Source: Novosphingobium resinovorum (GTDB taxonomy: Bacteria > Pseudomonadota > Alphaproteobacteria > Sphingomonadales > Sphingomonadaceae). From it: DNA of 64,000 bases. The stretch lies in assembly GCF_027922145.1 (NCBI RefSeq), contig NZ_BSFC01000030.1, forward strand, positions 62,001-126,000, written 5' to 3'. This document shows positions 33,327 through 41,301 of the stretch, piece by piece; the stretch's first letter is position 1; each line of letters starts with the position of its first letter. Position numbers and translations under genes: made by a program. The notes under the pieces were generated by a model, which was given only the letters and a program-made list of their open reading frames with translations, searched no databases and was not told the origin of the DNA.

Positions 33327-34681
33327 GCGGCTTCGACCTCCTGATCGCCAACGGCACCATCGTCGATCCCGTCGGCGGGATCGCTTCGGGCGACATCGCC
33401 ATCATCGACGGCCGCATCGCCGCGCGCCTCGTCCCCGGCAGCGGAGTGACTGCGCGCGAAACGATCGACGCCTCGGGGCTCCACGTCTTCCCCGGCCTCA
33501 TCGACACCCACGTCCACTTCGGCTTCGGCGAGCCGATCACCGAATACACCACCGAAACGCAGCACGCGGCCATTGGCGGCTTCACGTCGATCCTTGGCTA
33601 TTTTCTGTCGAGCGATGGCTACGGCGATATCTTCGACGCTGAACATGCCCATGCCCGCGAGCGGTCGCACATCGATTTCGGCTTCCACTTCTCCGTGGCC
33701 AGCGAGCGCCACGTCGAGGAAATGGAACGCTACGTCGCCGATTACGGCGTGACGTCGTTCAAGTATTTCATGAACTTCAAGGGCGAGGAAGGCCGCTATC
33801 TTGGCCTCGACGGGACCGACGACGGCTACTTCTACGCGCTGCTGGAGAAGGCCGCGAGCCTTGGCGAAGTCACCATCGTCGTCCACACCGAGAACATCGA
33901 ACTGGTCAACCGCTTCCGCCGCGCCAGCATCGCCGGGGGCGGCATGACGCTGAAGGACTGGAACCTCTCCAAGCCCGCGATCACCGAGGCGGAGAGCACC
34001 ATCCGGGCGCTTTATCTGGCGGAAAAGCTGCGCGCGCGTATCTATATCCCGCATATCTCAACGCGCATGGCACTGGACGAGGTGCGCCGCTGGCGGGACC
34101 GCTACGACCGGGTGACGGTGGAGACCTGCCCGCACTACCTGACGCATGACTGGGACGCGGACATCGGCCCCATCGGCAAGGCGAACCCGCCGTTTCGCAG
34201 CCCGGACGACGTCGCGGCGCTATGGGAAGGGCTGGCCGACGGCGCCATCGACGTCGTCGCTTCGGACCACGTACCCCGCAAGCGCGCCACCAAGGAGAAG
34301 CCGGTGTGGCAGGCCTCGCAGGGTTTTCCCGGTACGGCGACGATCCTGCCGGTGCTGCTCGACCAGGGGTATCACAAGGGGCGCTTGTCGCTCGAGCGGA
34401 TCGCGCAGTTGCTCACCAGCCGTCCGGCGGAGATATTTTCCATGAAGGGCAAGGGCAGCCTGGCCCCCGGTGCCGATGGGGACGTGACGCTGGTGGACCT
34501 TGAGCAGAGCCGCGTGGTCGATCCTGCGGCGCTGGCTTCGTATTCGGACTATAGCCTTTACGAAGGCTGGACCCTGCGGGGCTGGCCGGTGCGGGCGATC
34601 CTGCGCGGGGAGACGATCATGCAGGATGGCCGGGTCGTGGGCGCCGGGGGGTATGGGCGTTATCTGGAACGACGGGGGTGA
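33323..34681 (+). CDS. Dihydropyrimidinase/hydantoinase-like amidohydrolase
   Basis: This 452-residue amidohydrolase-superfamily protein is of the dihydropyrimidinase/allantoinase/dihydroorotase group. The binuclear metal site can be read: DTHVHFGFG, the carboxylated lysine in SFKYFMNF, His in VVHTENIE, His in IPHISTRMA and Asp in ASDHVPRKR. These enzymes open cyclic amides such as hydantoins or dihydropyrimidines. It is translationally coupled to the COG0523 GTPase gene. With amidases, HyuA/HyuB and nitrilase nearby, it suggests that the pathway substrate contains a cyclic amide, imide or ureide. Confidence 0.9.
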   Translation: MSGFDLLIANGTIVDPVGGIASGDIAIIDGRIAARLVPGSGVTARETIDASGLHVFPGLIDTHVHFGFGEPITEYTTETQHAAIGGFTSILGYFLSSDGYGDIFDAEHAHARERSHIDFGFHFSVASERHVEEMERYVADYGVTSFKYFMNFKGEEGRYLGLDGTDDGYFYALLEKAASLGEVTIVVHTENIELVNRFRRASIAGGGMTLKDWNLSKPAITEAESTIRALYLAEKLRARIYIPHISTRMALDEVRRWRDRYDRVTVETCPHYLTHDWDADIGPIGKANPPFRSPDDVAALWEGLADGAIDVVASDHVPRKRATKEKPVWQASQGFPGTATILPVLLDQGYHKGRLSLERIAQLLTSRPAEIFSMKGKGSLAPGADGDVTLVDLEQSRVVDPAALASYSDYSLYEGWTLRGWPVRAILRGETIMQDGRVVGAGGYGRYLERRG

Positions 34682-34695
34682 GGGCTGGCCTAGGG

Positions 34696-34821
34696 AGGCC
34701 CACCCCTGTCCCCTCCCGCGAGCGGGAGGGGGATGAGAGAATAGCGCTAGGTTCCCCCTCCCGCTTGCGGGAGGGGCGCGAGACTTGGCGATTTATCGCC
34801 TAGTCGCAGCGGGGTGGGCCT
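34696..34821. repeat. MITE-like palindromic element with 11-bp terminal inverted repeats
   Basis: AGGCCCACCCC (34696-34706) and GGGGTGGGCCT (34811-34821) are perfect terminal inverted repeats of a 126-base element. Inside lie two near-identical stems, CCCCTCCCGC/GCGGGAGGGG at 34710-34731 and 34755-34776, and GGCGAT/ATCGCC at 34787-34800. It fills the gap between the convergent dihydropyrimidinase-like and Rieske genes, where its stems may also stop transcription. Confidence 0.75.
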
Positions 34822-34822
34822 C

Positions 34823-36028
34823 TCAGGCCTCACCCAACCCCAGTTCTTCCAGTTGATCCGCCCAGTCGCGGTGCCATTTCTGCACGAGAATCTCGTTCGC
34901 CCCGAATACGGCGCTGAACCCCTCCGGCGCGTTCGACAGGTTGCGGTAGGCTTCCTCCGAGACACTGTAGTCCTCCGTCCGCACGACATCCTCGATGAAG
35001 CCGTGGAGCACCTGCCAGTCCTCGTCCGGCTGCGGGCCGTCGGCGTGGCCGGGGCGATAGGTGGCCATGCGCGTCACCGTGCTGCCGGGCGTCTCGCCGG
35101 GATAGAGATGGTAGAAGCCGTAGAACATCTCCCCGTTCGGACCCGAGGAGACGTTGAGGTTGATGTTGGGAAAGATGAAGTAGTTGCCGCCGAAGTTTTC
35201 GTCCGGCCACTCCGTCTCCGGCGCGTCGGCGAGCGCGTACCAGTCCTTGCGCGGGAAGCCCATGCGGGCGTTGCGGTCGAACGGGGTCAGCGCCATGACG
35301 TTGGAGACGAGGCGCGGGGCCACCGTGGTCGCGTGCAGGGTCGCGAAATGGTAGCTTTCGCAGTAGGTGTCCCAGGCGCATTTCCAGTTGGTGCGCGTTT
35401 CCAGCCGGCTGCGGCGCATCGGCCGGGCGCGGCCGAGTTCGAGGTGCTCCAGTTCCGCCGCGAAAGGGCCGAGCCATTGCGCTACGTCGATCGGGCCGCC
35501 CTCCGGATCGGCGCGCACGAAGACCATGCCCGCCCATTCCGTTACCGGCAGCTCGACCAGCCCGCGCGCCGCGCGCTCCATGCCCGCGAAGCCCTCCGCG
35601 CCGGGCAGGCCGATCAGCTTGCCCTTGAGGTCGAAGGTCCAGCCGTGGAAGCGGCAGGTCATGCGCTTGCGGCTGTCGCATTCGGTCACGAGGCGCGCGG
35701 CACGGTGCGGGCACATATTGAGGAAAGCGCGTACCTGCCCTTCGCCGTCGCGCAGGATCACGATTTCGGGGCCGAGGGCATCGAACAGCAGCTTGTCGCC
35801 CGGCTCCGCCACGTCGAGCGAAAGGCAGGCCATGATCGGCAGCTTGCGGAAAGCCTCCCGTTCGCGCGCATGGCGCTCGGGATCGACGTAGGCGTGGGCG
35901 TCGATCTCCATGACGGTCTCGGCCAGGTCTGTCCGCCCGTCGCGCAGGCGCTCGACGAGGGCGCGGCGCAATGAGTTGTGGGAGTCCCGTCGGGCTGCAG
36001 AGGGGGCGAGAGAGGGATCGGCGGTCAT
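34823..36028 (-). CDS. Rieske non-heme iron oxygenase, large subunit
   Basis: This 401-residue aromatic-ring-hydroxylating-type oxygenase has its Rieske 2Fe-2S site as CPHRAARL and CRFHGWTFD (residues ~107-130) and the mononuclear iron site in the segment ESYHFATLHA, with a distal Asp/Glu. Such proteins hydroxylate rings or remove N- or O-methyl groups with electrons from a separate reductase. No reductase or ferredoxin gene is near. It is the last gene of the long minus-strand module 2 operon, four bases after the transporter stop. N-dealkylation would suit a pathway full of amide hydrolases, but that is inference. Confidence 0.92.
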   Translation of the reverse strand: MTADPSLAPSAARRDSHNSLRRALVERLRDGRTDLAETVMEIDAHAYVDPERHAREREAFRKLPIMACLSLDVAEPGDKLLFDALGPEIVILRDGEGQVRAFLNMCPHRAARLVTECDSRKRMTCRFHGWTFDLKGKLIGLPGAEGFAGMERAARGLVELPVTEWAGMVFVRADPEGGPIDVAQWLGPFAAELEHLELGRARPMRRSRLETRTNWKCAWDTYCESYHFATLHATTVAPRLVSNVMALTPFDRNARMGFPRKDWYALADAPETEWPDENFGGNYFIFPNINLNVSSGPNGEMFYGFYHLYPGETPGSTVTRMATYRPGHADGPQPDEDWQVLHGFIEDVVRTEDYSVSEEAYRNLSNAPEGFSAVFGANEILVQKWHRDWADQLEELGLGEA

Positions 36029-36032
36029 CGGA

Positions 36033-37424
36033 TCAGTGTCCCCGGTAACGGATGAAGGCGAGGAGGCTCAGCGCCTTGAGTACGGCCGGATAGACCGCGA
36101 AGCAGAGCACCAGCGTGGTGAGGGCGCCGGGCGTCTGCGGCACCGCGCCGCTGCCCTTGGCGCCGGCGAAACCGCCGAGGCTGAGCAGCACGCCGGTGAT
36201 CGCCGGGCCGAGCGCGAAGGCGACTTTCTCCAGCGCGCTGAACACGCCGGAATAGACGCCCGCGCGGGATGCGCCGGTGGTCTCGCGGTCGTGCTGGATG
36301 GTGTCGGTCAGCATCGACAGCGCCATCAGCAGGTACATCGAGTTGAACAGGCCCCACAGGAACCCGCGCAGCGCCATCAGCACGATTCCCGGCGCGGGGA
36401 TGCCGAGGTGTGCGGCGATCCAGCCGTTCTCGGTCGGCCCGGCGGTGATCCACGAGAGGCACAGCAGCGACCAGCCGAGCACCCCGGTGACGAACAGCGC
36501 GCGTTTGGAGAAGCGGCGGCTCAGCCAGACCGTCAGCGGCTGGGCGACCAGCACCGAAGCGGCGGCGAAGACGTTGACGATCGCCAGCGCGCCCGCATCG
36601 TGCAGGACGTAGAGGAAGAACAGGCCGAAGACGGTATAAGTCATGCCCTGCGCGGTCAGCGCGAAGAAGTAGGTGGTGGACAGGCTCACGAAGCTGCGGT
36701 TGCGCCACAAGGCGAGGATGTCGGCCTTGCCGGTCGCGCCTTCGGGGCGGGGCACGGTGATGAGGCGGGTGCGGCGCACGGTCGCCCAAGTGACGCCCAT
36801 GCTCACCAGGCAGACGAGGCCGTAGAGCATCCCCATGCGGTTGAAGCCGTGCCAGCCGTCGCCCAGCCACTGCGCCACCGGCAGCGCATAGCCCGCGCCG
36901 ATGGCGACGCCGACGGCCAGGAAGACGAGGCGATAGGCGAGGATCGTCGTGCGCTCGCGCGGGCTCTCGCTCATCTCGGACGCGACCGAGAGGTAGGGCA
37001 CCGAGAACAGGCTGTAGGCGGTGGAGGCGAGCGCGAAGGCAAGCGACATGTAGGCTGCGCTGGCCAGCGGGGAGGCGAAGTCCGGCGCGCTGAACATCAG
37101 CACGAAAGCGAGGGCCGAAAGCAGCGCGCCCGCGCCGAGGAAGGGGGCGCGGCCCCAGCTGGTGGCACGCCGGTCCGACCAGCCGCCGACGAGGGGGTCG
37201 CAGAACACGATCCACGCCTTGGGGATCAGGATCGCGATGCCCGCCATCCACGCCGGGATGCCGAGCACGGTGATCATATAGATCGGCAGGATCAGCGCGG
37301 GGGTGTCGCGGAAGATCTGCGCCCCCACCGCCCCGCTGCCATAGCCGAGCCGGGTGGCAAGGCTGACGCGCGGAGTGCGTGCCGGGGGCGAGGTCATGGC
37401 GGCGTCGTAGGTCGCTTCGAGCAT
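36033..37424 (-). CDS. GPH/MFS-type symporter
   Basis: This 463-residue, 12-segment permease is a close paralogue of that at 19166-20593: YGSGAVGAQIFRDTPALILP, CDPLVGGWSDRRATSWGR, SVPYLSVASEMSESPRERT, and ASRAGVYSGVFSALEKVAFA. ATG 37424 follows AGAGGA at seven bases. It lies in the module 2 operon between the ALDH and the Rieske gene, separated from the ALDH by REP copy 3. Having two such paralogues in one window suggests import of two related compounds or a duplication of pathway parts. Confidence 0.88.
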   Translation of the reverse strand: MLEATYDAAMTSPPARTPRVSLATRLGYGSGAVGAQIFRDTPALILPIYMITVLGIPAWMAGIAILIPKAWIVFCDPLVGGWSDRRATSWGRAPFLGAGALLSALAFVLMFSAPDFASPLASAAYMSLAFALASTAYSLFSVPYLSVASEMSESPRERTTILAYRLVFLAVGVAIGAGYALPVAQWLGDGWHGFNRMGMLYGLVCLVSMGVTWATVRRTRLITVPRPEGATGKADILALWRNRSFVSLSTTYFFALTAQGMTYTVFGLFFLYVLHDAGALAIVNVFAAASVLVAQPLTVWLSRRFSKRALFVTGVLGWSLLCLSWITAGPTENGWIAAHLGIPAPGIVLMALRGFLWGLFNSMYLLMALSMLTDTIQHDRETTGASRAGVYSGVFSALEKVAFALGPAITGVLLSLGGFAGAKGSGAVPQTPGALTTLVLCFAVYPAVLKALSLLAFIRYRGH

Positions 37425-37464
37425 CAGCGTTCCTCTTGTGCGGCGATCATGGGTATCCCGCCTT

Positions 37465-37558
37465 CGTCATTGCGAGGGGCGCAGCCCCGCGGCAATTCAG
37501 CGGCGGCCCAGCGGTGGCGCAATTCGCCCTGGATTGCTTCGCTGCGCTCGCAATGACG
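37465..37558. repeat. REP-like palindrome, copy 3 (asymmetric type)
   Basis: The left arm begins CGTCATTGCGAGGGGCGCAG; the right arm ends TGCGCTCGCAATGACG. It has the same asymmetric plan as copy 2 and lies inside an operon between the ALDH and transporter genes. Confidence 0.8.
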
Positions 37559-37578
37559 GGGGTGGGGACCGTCATGGG

Positions 37579-39015
37579 TCAGGCCTTCCCCGGATAGGCG
37601 CTTGCCACCGAGCCGGTCGCGGGCTGGTGCAGGGCCTTGGGCATGGAGTATTCGAGCAGCCCCTCGTCGCCGTACTCGCGCCCGAAGCCGCTCGGTCCCG
37701 AGCCGCCGAACGGCAGGTCGAACGAGAAGCCGCTGCGGTTGTGCGCGTTGACGAGGCACAGTCCGGCCGGCAGCGAGGCCGCGAGGTCCCATGCCTGCTC
37801 GGCGTCGGATGACCAGACCGAGGCGCTGAGGCAGTCCCCGGTGGCGGCCCAGCGGCGCACATCGGCTTCGTCGCGCCAGGTGACCACGGGGACGATCGGG
37901 CCGAACTGCTCGTCGCGCACGAGTTCGGCGTTGTCGGTCAGGCCGGTGACAAGCTGGGGCGCCACGAAATAGCCCTGCTCCGGGTAGTCGGAGAAGTCGT
38001 TCAGGAGCGGCACGACCATGCCCCCGTCGCAGCGTGCCTGCGCCGCGACGCGGCTGATGCGGCCTTGCGCCTGCGCGCTGATGACCGGACCGATGTTGGT
38101 GCGCGGGTCGAGCGGGTCGCCCATGTACAGCAGGCGCCGCGCCGTCTCGACGTAGGCGTCCACGAAGTGCTCGGCCACGGCTTCGTGGACGTAGAGGCGC
38201 TTGGCCGCCATGCAGACCTGCCCGGCGTTGAGGAAGCTGGCCCAGACGAGCGCTTCCATGCGGGCGGTGGTCGGCGCGAAGTCCTCCAGCACGATCAGCG
38301 GGTCGTTGCCGCCCAGTTCCATCACGCTGGGGATGAAGCGGCGGCTGGCCTGTTCCAGCACTGCGCGGCCCACCGTGCCGCCGCCGGTGAAGGCGACTTT
38401 CGCCACTTCGGGCGCGCCGATCAGTGCCTCGCCGGTCTCGGCGCCGCCGTTGACGGCGCGCAGCAGGCCGGGCGGCAGGTGCGCGGCGATCATGGCGACG
38501 ATGGCGCTCAAGGTCAGCGGCGCGAAGGGGGAGGGCTTCACGAGCACCGCGTTGCCCGAGAGCAGGGCGGGCGCGATCTTGGTCATGGCGAGGATGATCG
38601 GCGCGTTCCACGGCACGATCGCCGCGATGACGCCATATGGCGCGCGCCGCACCACGCGCCGCCCCGGTCCTTCGCCGCGAACGTCGTCGGCAAGGAGACG
38701 GCGGGCGCGGCCCTCCATGTCGGCGGCGAAGGCCAGCGCGAAGCGGATTTCCCCGGCGCATTCGCCCACCGGCTTCCCCATCTCGCTCGCCATCGTGCGG
38801 GCGAGGGCGTCGATGCCCTCCACCGCGCCGAAGGCCATGCGCAGCGTGTCCGCGCGCGTCTCGAAGTCGAGCGCGGCCCATTCCCTCTGTGCGGCCGCTG
38901 CGGCAGAGGCGGCCGCGAGGACGTCGGCGGGACTGTCGCGGCGGATGCGCCCGGCCAGTTCGTCAGGCCGGGCGGGGTTCTCGCGCAGCAGCCACTTGCC
39001 CTGCGCGTCCGCCAT
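37579..39015 (-). CDS. NAD(P)-dependent aldehyde dehydrogenase
   Basis: This 478-residue ALDH has the cofactor segment GVIAAIVPWNAP, general-base Glu in ELGGNDPLI and catalytic Cys in NAGQVCMAAKR, all at normal spacing. It oxidises an aldehyde to an acid. ATG 39015 is used although its ribosome site is poor; the frame stays open upstream to a TTG near 39069 that has AAGGAAGG before it, so the protein may be about 18 residues longer. It follows the GxHTG protein of module 2, where module 1 has an SDR. An aldehyde product or partner of the GxHTG step is thus conceivable. Confidence 0.88.
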   Translation of the reverse strand: MADAQGKWLLRENPARPDELAGRIRRDSPADVLAAASAAAAAQREWAALDFETRADTLRMAFGAVEGIDALARTMASEMGKPVGECAGEIRFALAFAADMEGRARRLLADDVRGEGPGRRVVRRAPYGVIAAIVPWNAPIILAMTKIAPALLSGNAVLVKPSPFAPLTLSAIVAMIAAHLPPGLLRAVNGGAETGEALIGAPEVAKVAFTGGGTVGRAVLEQASRRFIPSVMELGGNDPLIVLEDFAPTTARMEALVWASFLNAGQVCMAAKRLYVHEAVAEHFVDAYVETARRLLYMGDPLDPRTNIGPVISAQAQGRISRVAAQARCDGGMVVPLLNDFSDYPEQGYFVAPQLVTGLTDNAELVRDEQFGPIVPVVTWRDEADVRRWAATGDCLSASVWSSDAEQAWDLAASLPAGLCLVNAHNRSGFSFDLPFGGSGPSGFGREYGDEGLLEYSMPKALHQPATGSVASAYPGKA

Positions 39016-39077
39016 GCTCGACGCGGCGAAGTCCCCCAGCTTCGGATGGCCGGTCTGCGAATGCGGGGCCAAGACCG

Positions 39078-39896
39078 TCAGCCTTCCTTGAGGAAGCGGA
39101 CGCAGGCTTCGGTCCACTCCTCCGGGAACTCCTCTATGGTGTCGAGCGTGCCGCCCTCGATCCGGTAGTCGGGCACCTTGCCTTCCAGGAAGTGCAGGCA
39201 CTTCATGATGCCCGGCGCAGAGAGGTCCTTGTCGCCCCAGACGATGAAGCCCGGCACCGTCACGTCGAAGCGCAACTGCTTGAGCGTGTCGAGCTTGCTG
39301 GCCGCGTAATACGATGCCTGCGCGTTCTCCCCGGCGGTGAGGGCGGCGACGTAGAGCTTCTCGAATGCCTTGAGGTTGTTCACCGGCGAGACGTTCTTCC
39401 AGCGCAGCTGCCACAGGCGGGTCAGGTGGCTGCCGTCCTCCTCGGCGATGGTCGCGGGCGCGCGCATCGGCACCACGCCCTCGTCGGGGTGGAGCAGCAC
39501 CGGGCCGGAGAGGACGAACTTCTTGACGCGCTCCGGGTACTGCGCCGCCAGCTGGGTGGCGAAGTAGGCGCCGGTATGGACGCCGATCACCGAGATCGGA
39601 TCGGTCAGCCCCATGTCGTCGAGGAATTCGACGATGGTGCGCGCATATTCCTCGGGCTCGACGAGGCGGCCGGGCAGGTCGGACATGCCGTAGCCGATGG
39701 TGTCCATGCAGATCGCGCGGAAGTGTTCGCCCAGCATCGGCAGCACGGTGTCGAACATGCCGCTCGACTGCGGGGCCTGGTGGAGACACAGGACCGGTTC
39801 GCCCTCGCCATGCTCGCGGTAGTGGAGCTGGCCGAGGAAGCAGCTGGAATAGCCGCGCTTGAAGTTGACGGGCGCGGTATCGATGGTCGGGATCAT
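39078..39896 (-). CDS. Alpha/beta-hydrolase-fold protein with GVHTG elbow (module 2)
   Basis: This 272-residue protein is a paralogue of that at 29449. The oxyanion segment is CLHQAPQSSGMF (HQAP), strand five gives MDTIGYGMSDLP, and the elbow is SVIGVHTGAYFAT, with His in place of the nucleophile. The region for the catalytic His reads EGGTLDTIEEFPEEW, which lacks His. Conserved LD/VD followed by T or I at this place in three of the four proteins suggests that an acidic residue took over. The ATG overlaps the stop of the small helical protein gene by four bases. Its reaction is unknown; a serine-esterase mechanism is excluded by the residues seen. Confidence 0.88.
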   Translation of the reverse strand: MIPTIDTAPVNFKRGYSSCFLGQLHYREHGEGEPVLCLHQAPQSSGMFDTVLPMLGEHFRAICMDTIGYGMSDLPGRLVEPEEYARTIVEFLDDMGLTDPISVIGVHTGAYFATQLAAQYPERVKKFVLSGPVLLHPDEGVVPMRAPATIAEEDGSHLTRLWQLRWKNVSPVNNLKAFEKLYVAALTAGENAQASYYAASKLDTLKQLRFDVTVPGFIVWGDKDLSAPGIMKCLHFLEGKVPDYRIEGGTLDTIEEFPEEWTEACVRFLKEG

Positions 39897-40234
39897 GACG
39901 GCTCCTGCTGGCTGGCCTCGGGCGCGAGCGGCAGCTCGGCGAGGCTTCGGAAGATGGTGGAGACGAAGGCGGCGCGGCTTTCGCGCATCGCGGCGGTTTC
40001 GTCGGGGGTGAAGGTGAAGCTCTCGATCGCCTCGGGACTGACCGCACCCTGTGCGGCAAGCACGCCTTCCAGAACGGCGTTGCGGCGCTTGAGCACCCAG
40101 ACTTGCGCCGCCATTTCGAGCATGACGTCCATCATCGCGTCGAGGCGGCGGTCGCCGAGGAAGGGGCGGCCGTCGGCAAGGCCCTCGCTCTTGTCCAGCC
40201 AGCGGCGCAGGTCGGCGACTTCGTCGGGTGTCAT
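39893..40234 (-). CDS. Small helical protein of unknown family (module 2)
   Basis: This 113-residue helical protein has RRLDAMMDVMLEMAAQVWVL, then KRRNAVLEGVLAAQGAVSPE, and DETAAMRESRAAFVSTIFRS. It is homologous to the protein at 30267-30641, and in both operons it lies directly before the GxHTG gene with overlapping codons. In module 2 it follows the methyltransferase gene, which it also overlaps (ATGA). It may be a subunit that joins the methyltransferase and the GxHTG protein. No signal peptide, membrane segment or known motif is visible. Confidence 0.78.
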   Translation of the reverse strand: MTPDEVADLRRWLDKSEGLADGRPFLGDRRLDAMMDVMLEMAAQVWVLKRRNAVLEGVLAAQGAVSPEAIESFTFTPDETAAMRESRAAFVSTIFRSLAELPLAPEASQQEPS

Positions 40235-41301
40235 GCGGTTTTCCTGCAGACGCGGATCTGCAGCGCTCCGGTAGAGGTGGCGGCAGGGCGGTAGTCGGGA
40301 TCGACGTCGCCGAAGTGCGCTTTCAGCAGCGCGGTGAAGTCGGAATGGACGAAGGCGGGGGCGTAGGGCTCGCCGTTGTACCAGCTGTCGAACAGGCGCA
40401 TGCAGTGGCGGCCGCTGAGTTCTTCGGCCGCGATGTGCGGGAAGTCGATGATGGTGAAGGTGCCGCCCGGCTTCAGGATGCGCGCGGCCTCTTTCACGAC
40501 GCCTTCGGCCACTTCGGGCGGCAGTTCGTGGAACAGGATCATCGCCAGCGCCGCGTCGACGCTGTTGTCGGCGAAATCGAGCGCGGCGGCGTCGCCTTGC
40601 GTGAAGTGGACCTCGATCCCCAGCTCCCGTGCCCGGGCATGGCCGTAGCGCAGCATCGGCGCGGCAAGGTCGATGCCGTGGACCTCGGCTTCGGGGAAGC
40701 GCAGCTTGAAGGCGGTGGTGGACTGGCCGACGCCGCAGCCGAGGTCGACGATGCGCTGCGGAGAGCCGTCGATCGGGCACCAGGCGGCCATGACGTTGTG
40801 CAGGCGGTCGTCGTCGTTGCCGCCGGTGAAGAATACCTTGGAGCCGTAGTGGAACACGAATCCGGCGAGCGCGTCGTCGTGGTAGTTGCCCGGCTGCAGG
40901 TGGATGTCCTGCGCCCGGAAGTATTCGGGATAGGCGAAGTCCGGGTCGATGCGCAGCAGGTGGGGGGCGGCGGCCTCGGCCTGCTTCAGCCAGTCCTCCA
41001 GTTCGCCCGCGATGCGGCGGTAGGTGTCGCCGGTGCCGCGCCACATCATCGTCTGGGTCGAGCGCATCATCCGCCGCGCCATCTGCGCGGCGGGCACGTG
41101 GTCGAGCGCGGTGAACAGGTCCTGCACGCGCGGCCGGGGCGACCGGGTCGCCATCCGGGCGCCGATCGCATCGCCCGACTGGACGAGGCGCGGCACCATG
41201 CGCGAGAGGTTGAAGGCGCGCATTCCCTCGACGAAATCGACGTAGCTCTCATCGTCGAGGCTGGCCGCGCCGCGCAGGGTGCCGATCGGCGGGCGGCTCA
41301 C
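40231..41301 (-). CDS. SAM-dependent methyltransferase (module 2)
   Basis: This 356-residue class I methyltransferase has an N-terminal helical part of about 165 residues, then RIVDLGCGVGQSTTAFKLRF, GIDLAAPMLRYGHARA and ILKPGGTFTIIDF, with DSWYNGEPY in the C-terminal part. It is a paralogue of the proteins at 26872 and 63026. The GTG start at 41301 overlaps the nitrilase stop by four bases (GTGA); a longer frame upstream only reads into the nitrilase gene. It may modify the same class of substrate as its paralogue in module 1. Confidence 0.86.
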   Translation of the reverse strand: MSRPPIGTLRGAASLDDESYVDFVEGMRAFNLSRMVPRLVQSGDAIGARMATRSPRPRVQDLFTALDHVPAAQMARRMMRSTQTMMWRGTGDTYRRIAGELEDWLKQAEAAAPHLLRIDPDFAYPEYFRAQDIHLQPGNYHDDALAGFVFHYGSKVFFTGGNDDDRLHNVMAAWCPIDGSPQRIVDLGCGVGQSTTAFKLRFPEAEVHGIDLAAPMLRYGHARARELGIEVHFTQGDAAALDFADNSVDAALAMILFHELPPEVAEGVVKEAARILKPGGTFTIIDFPHIAAEELSGRHCMRLFDSWYNGEPYAPAFVHSDFTALLKAHFGDVDPDYRPAATSTGALQIRVCRKTA

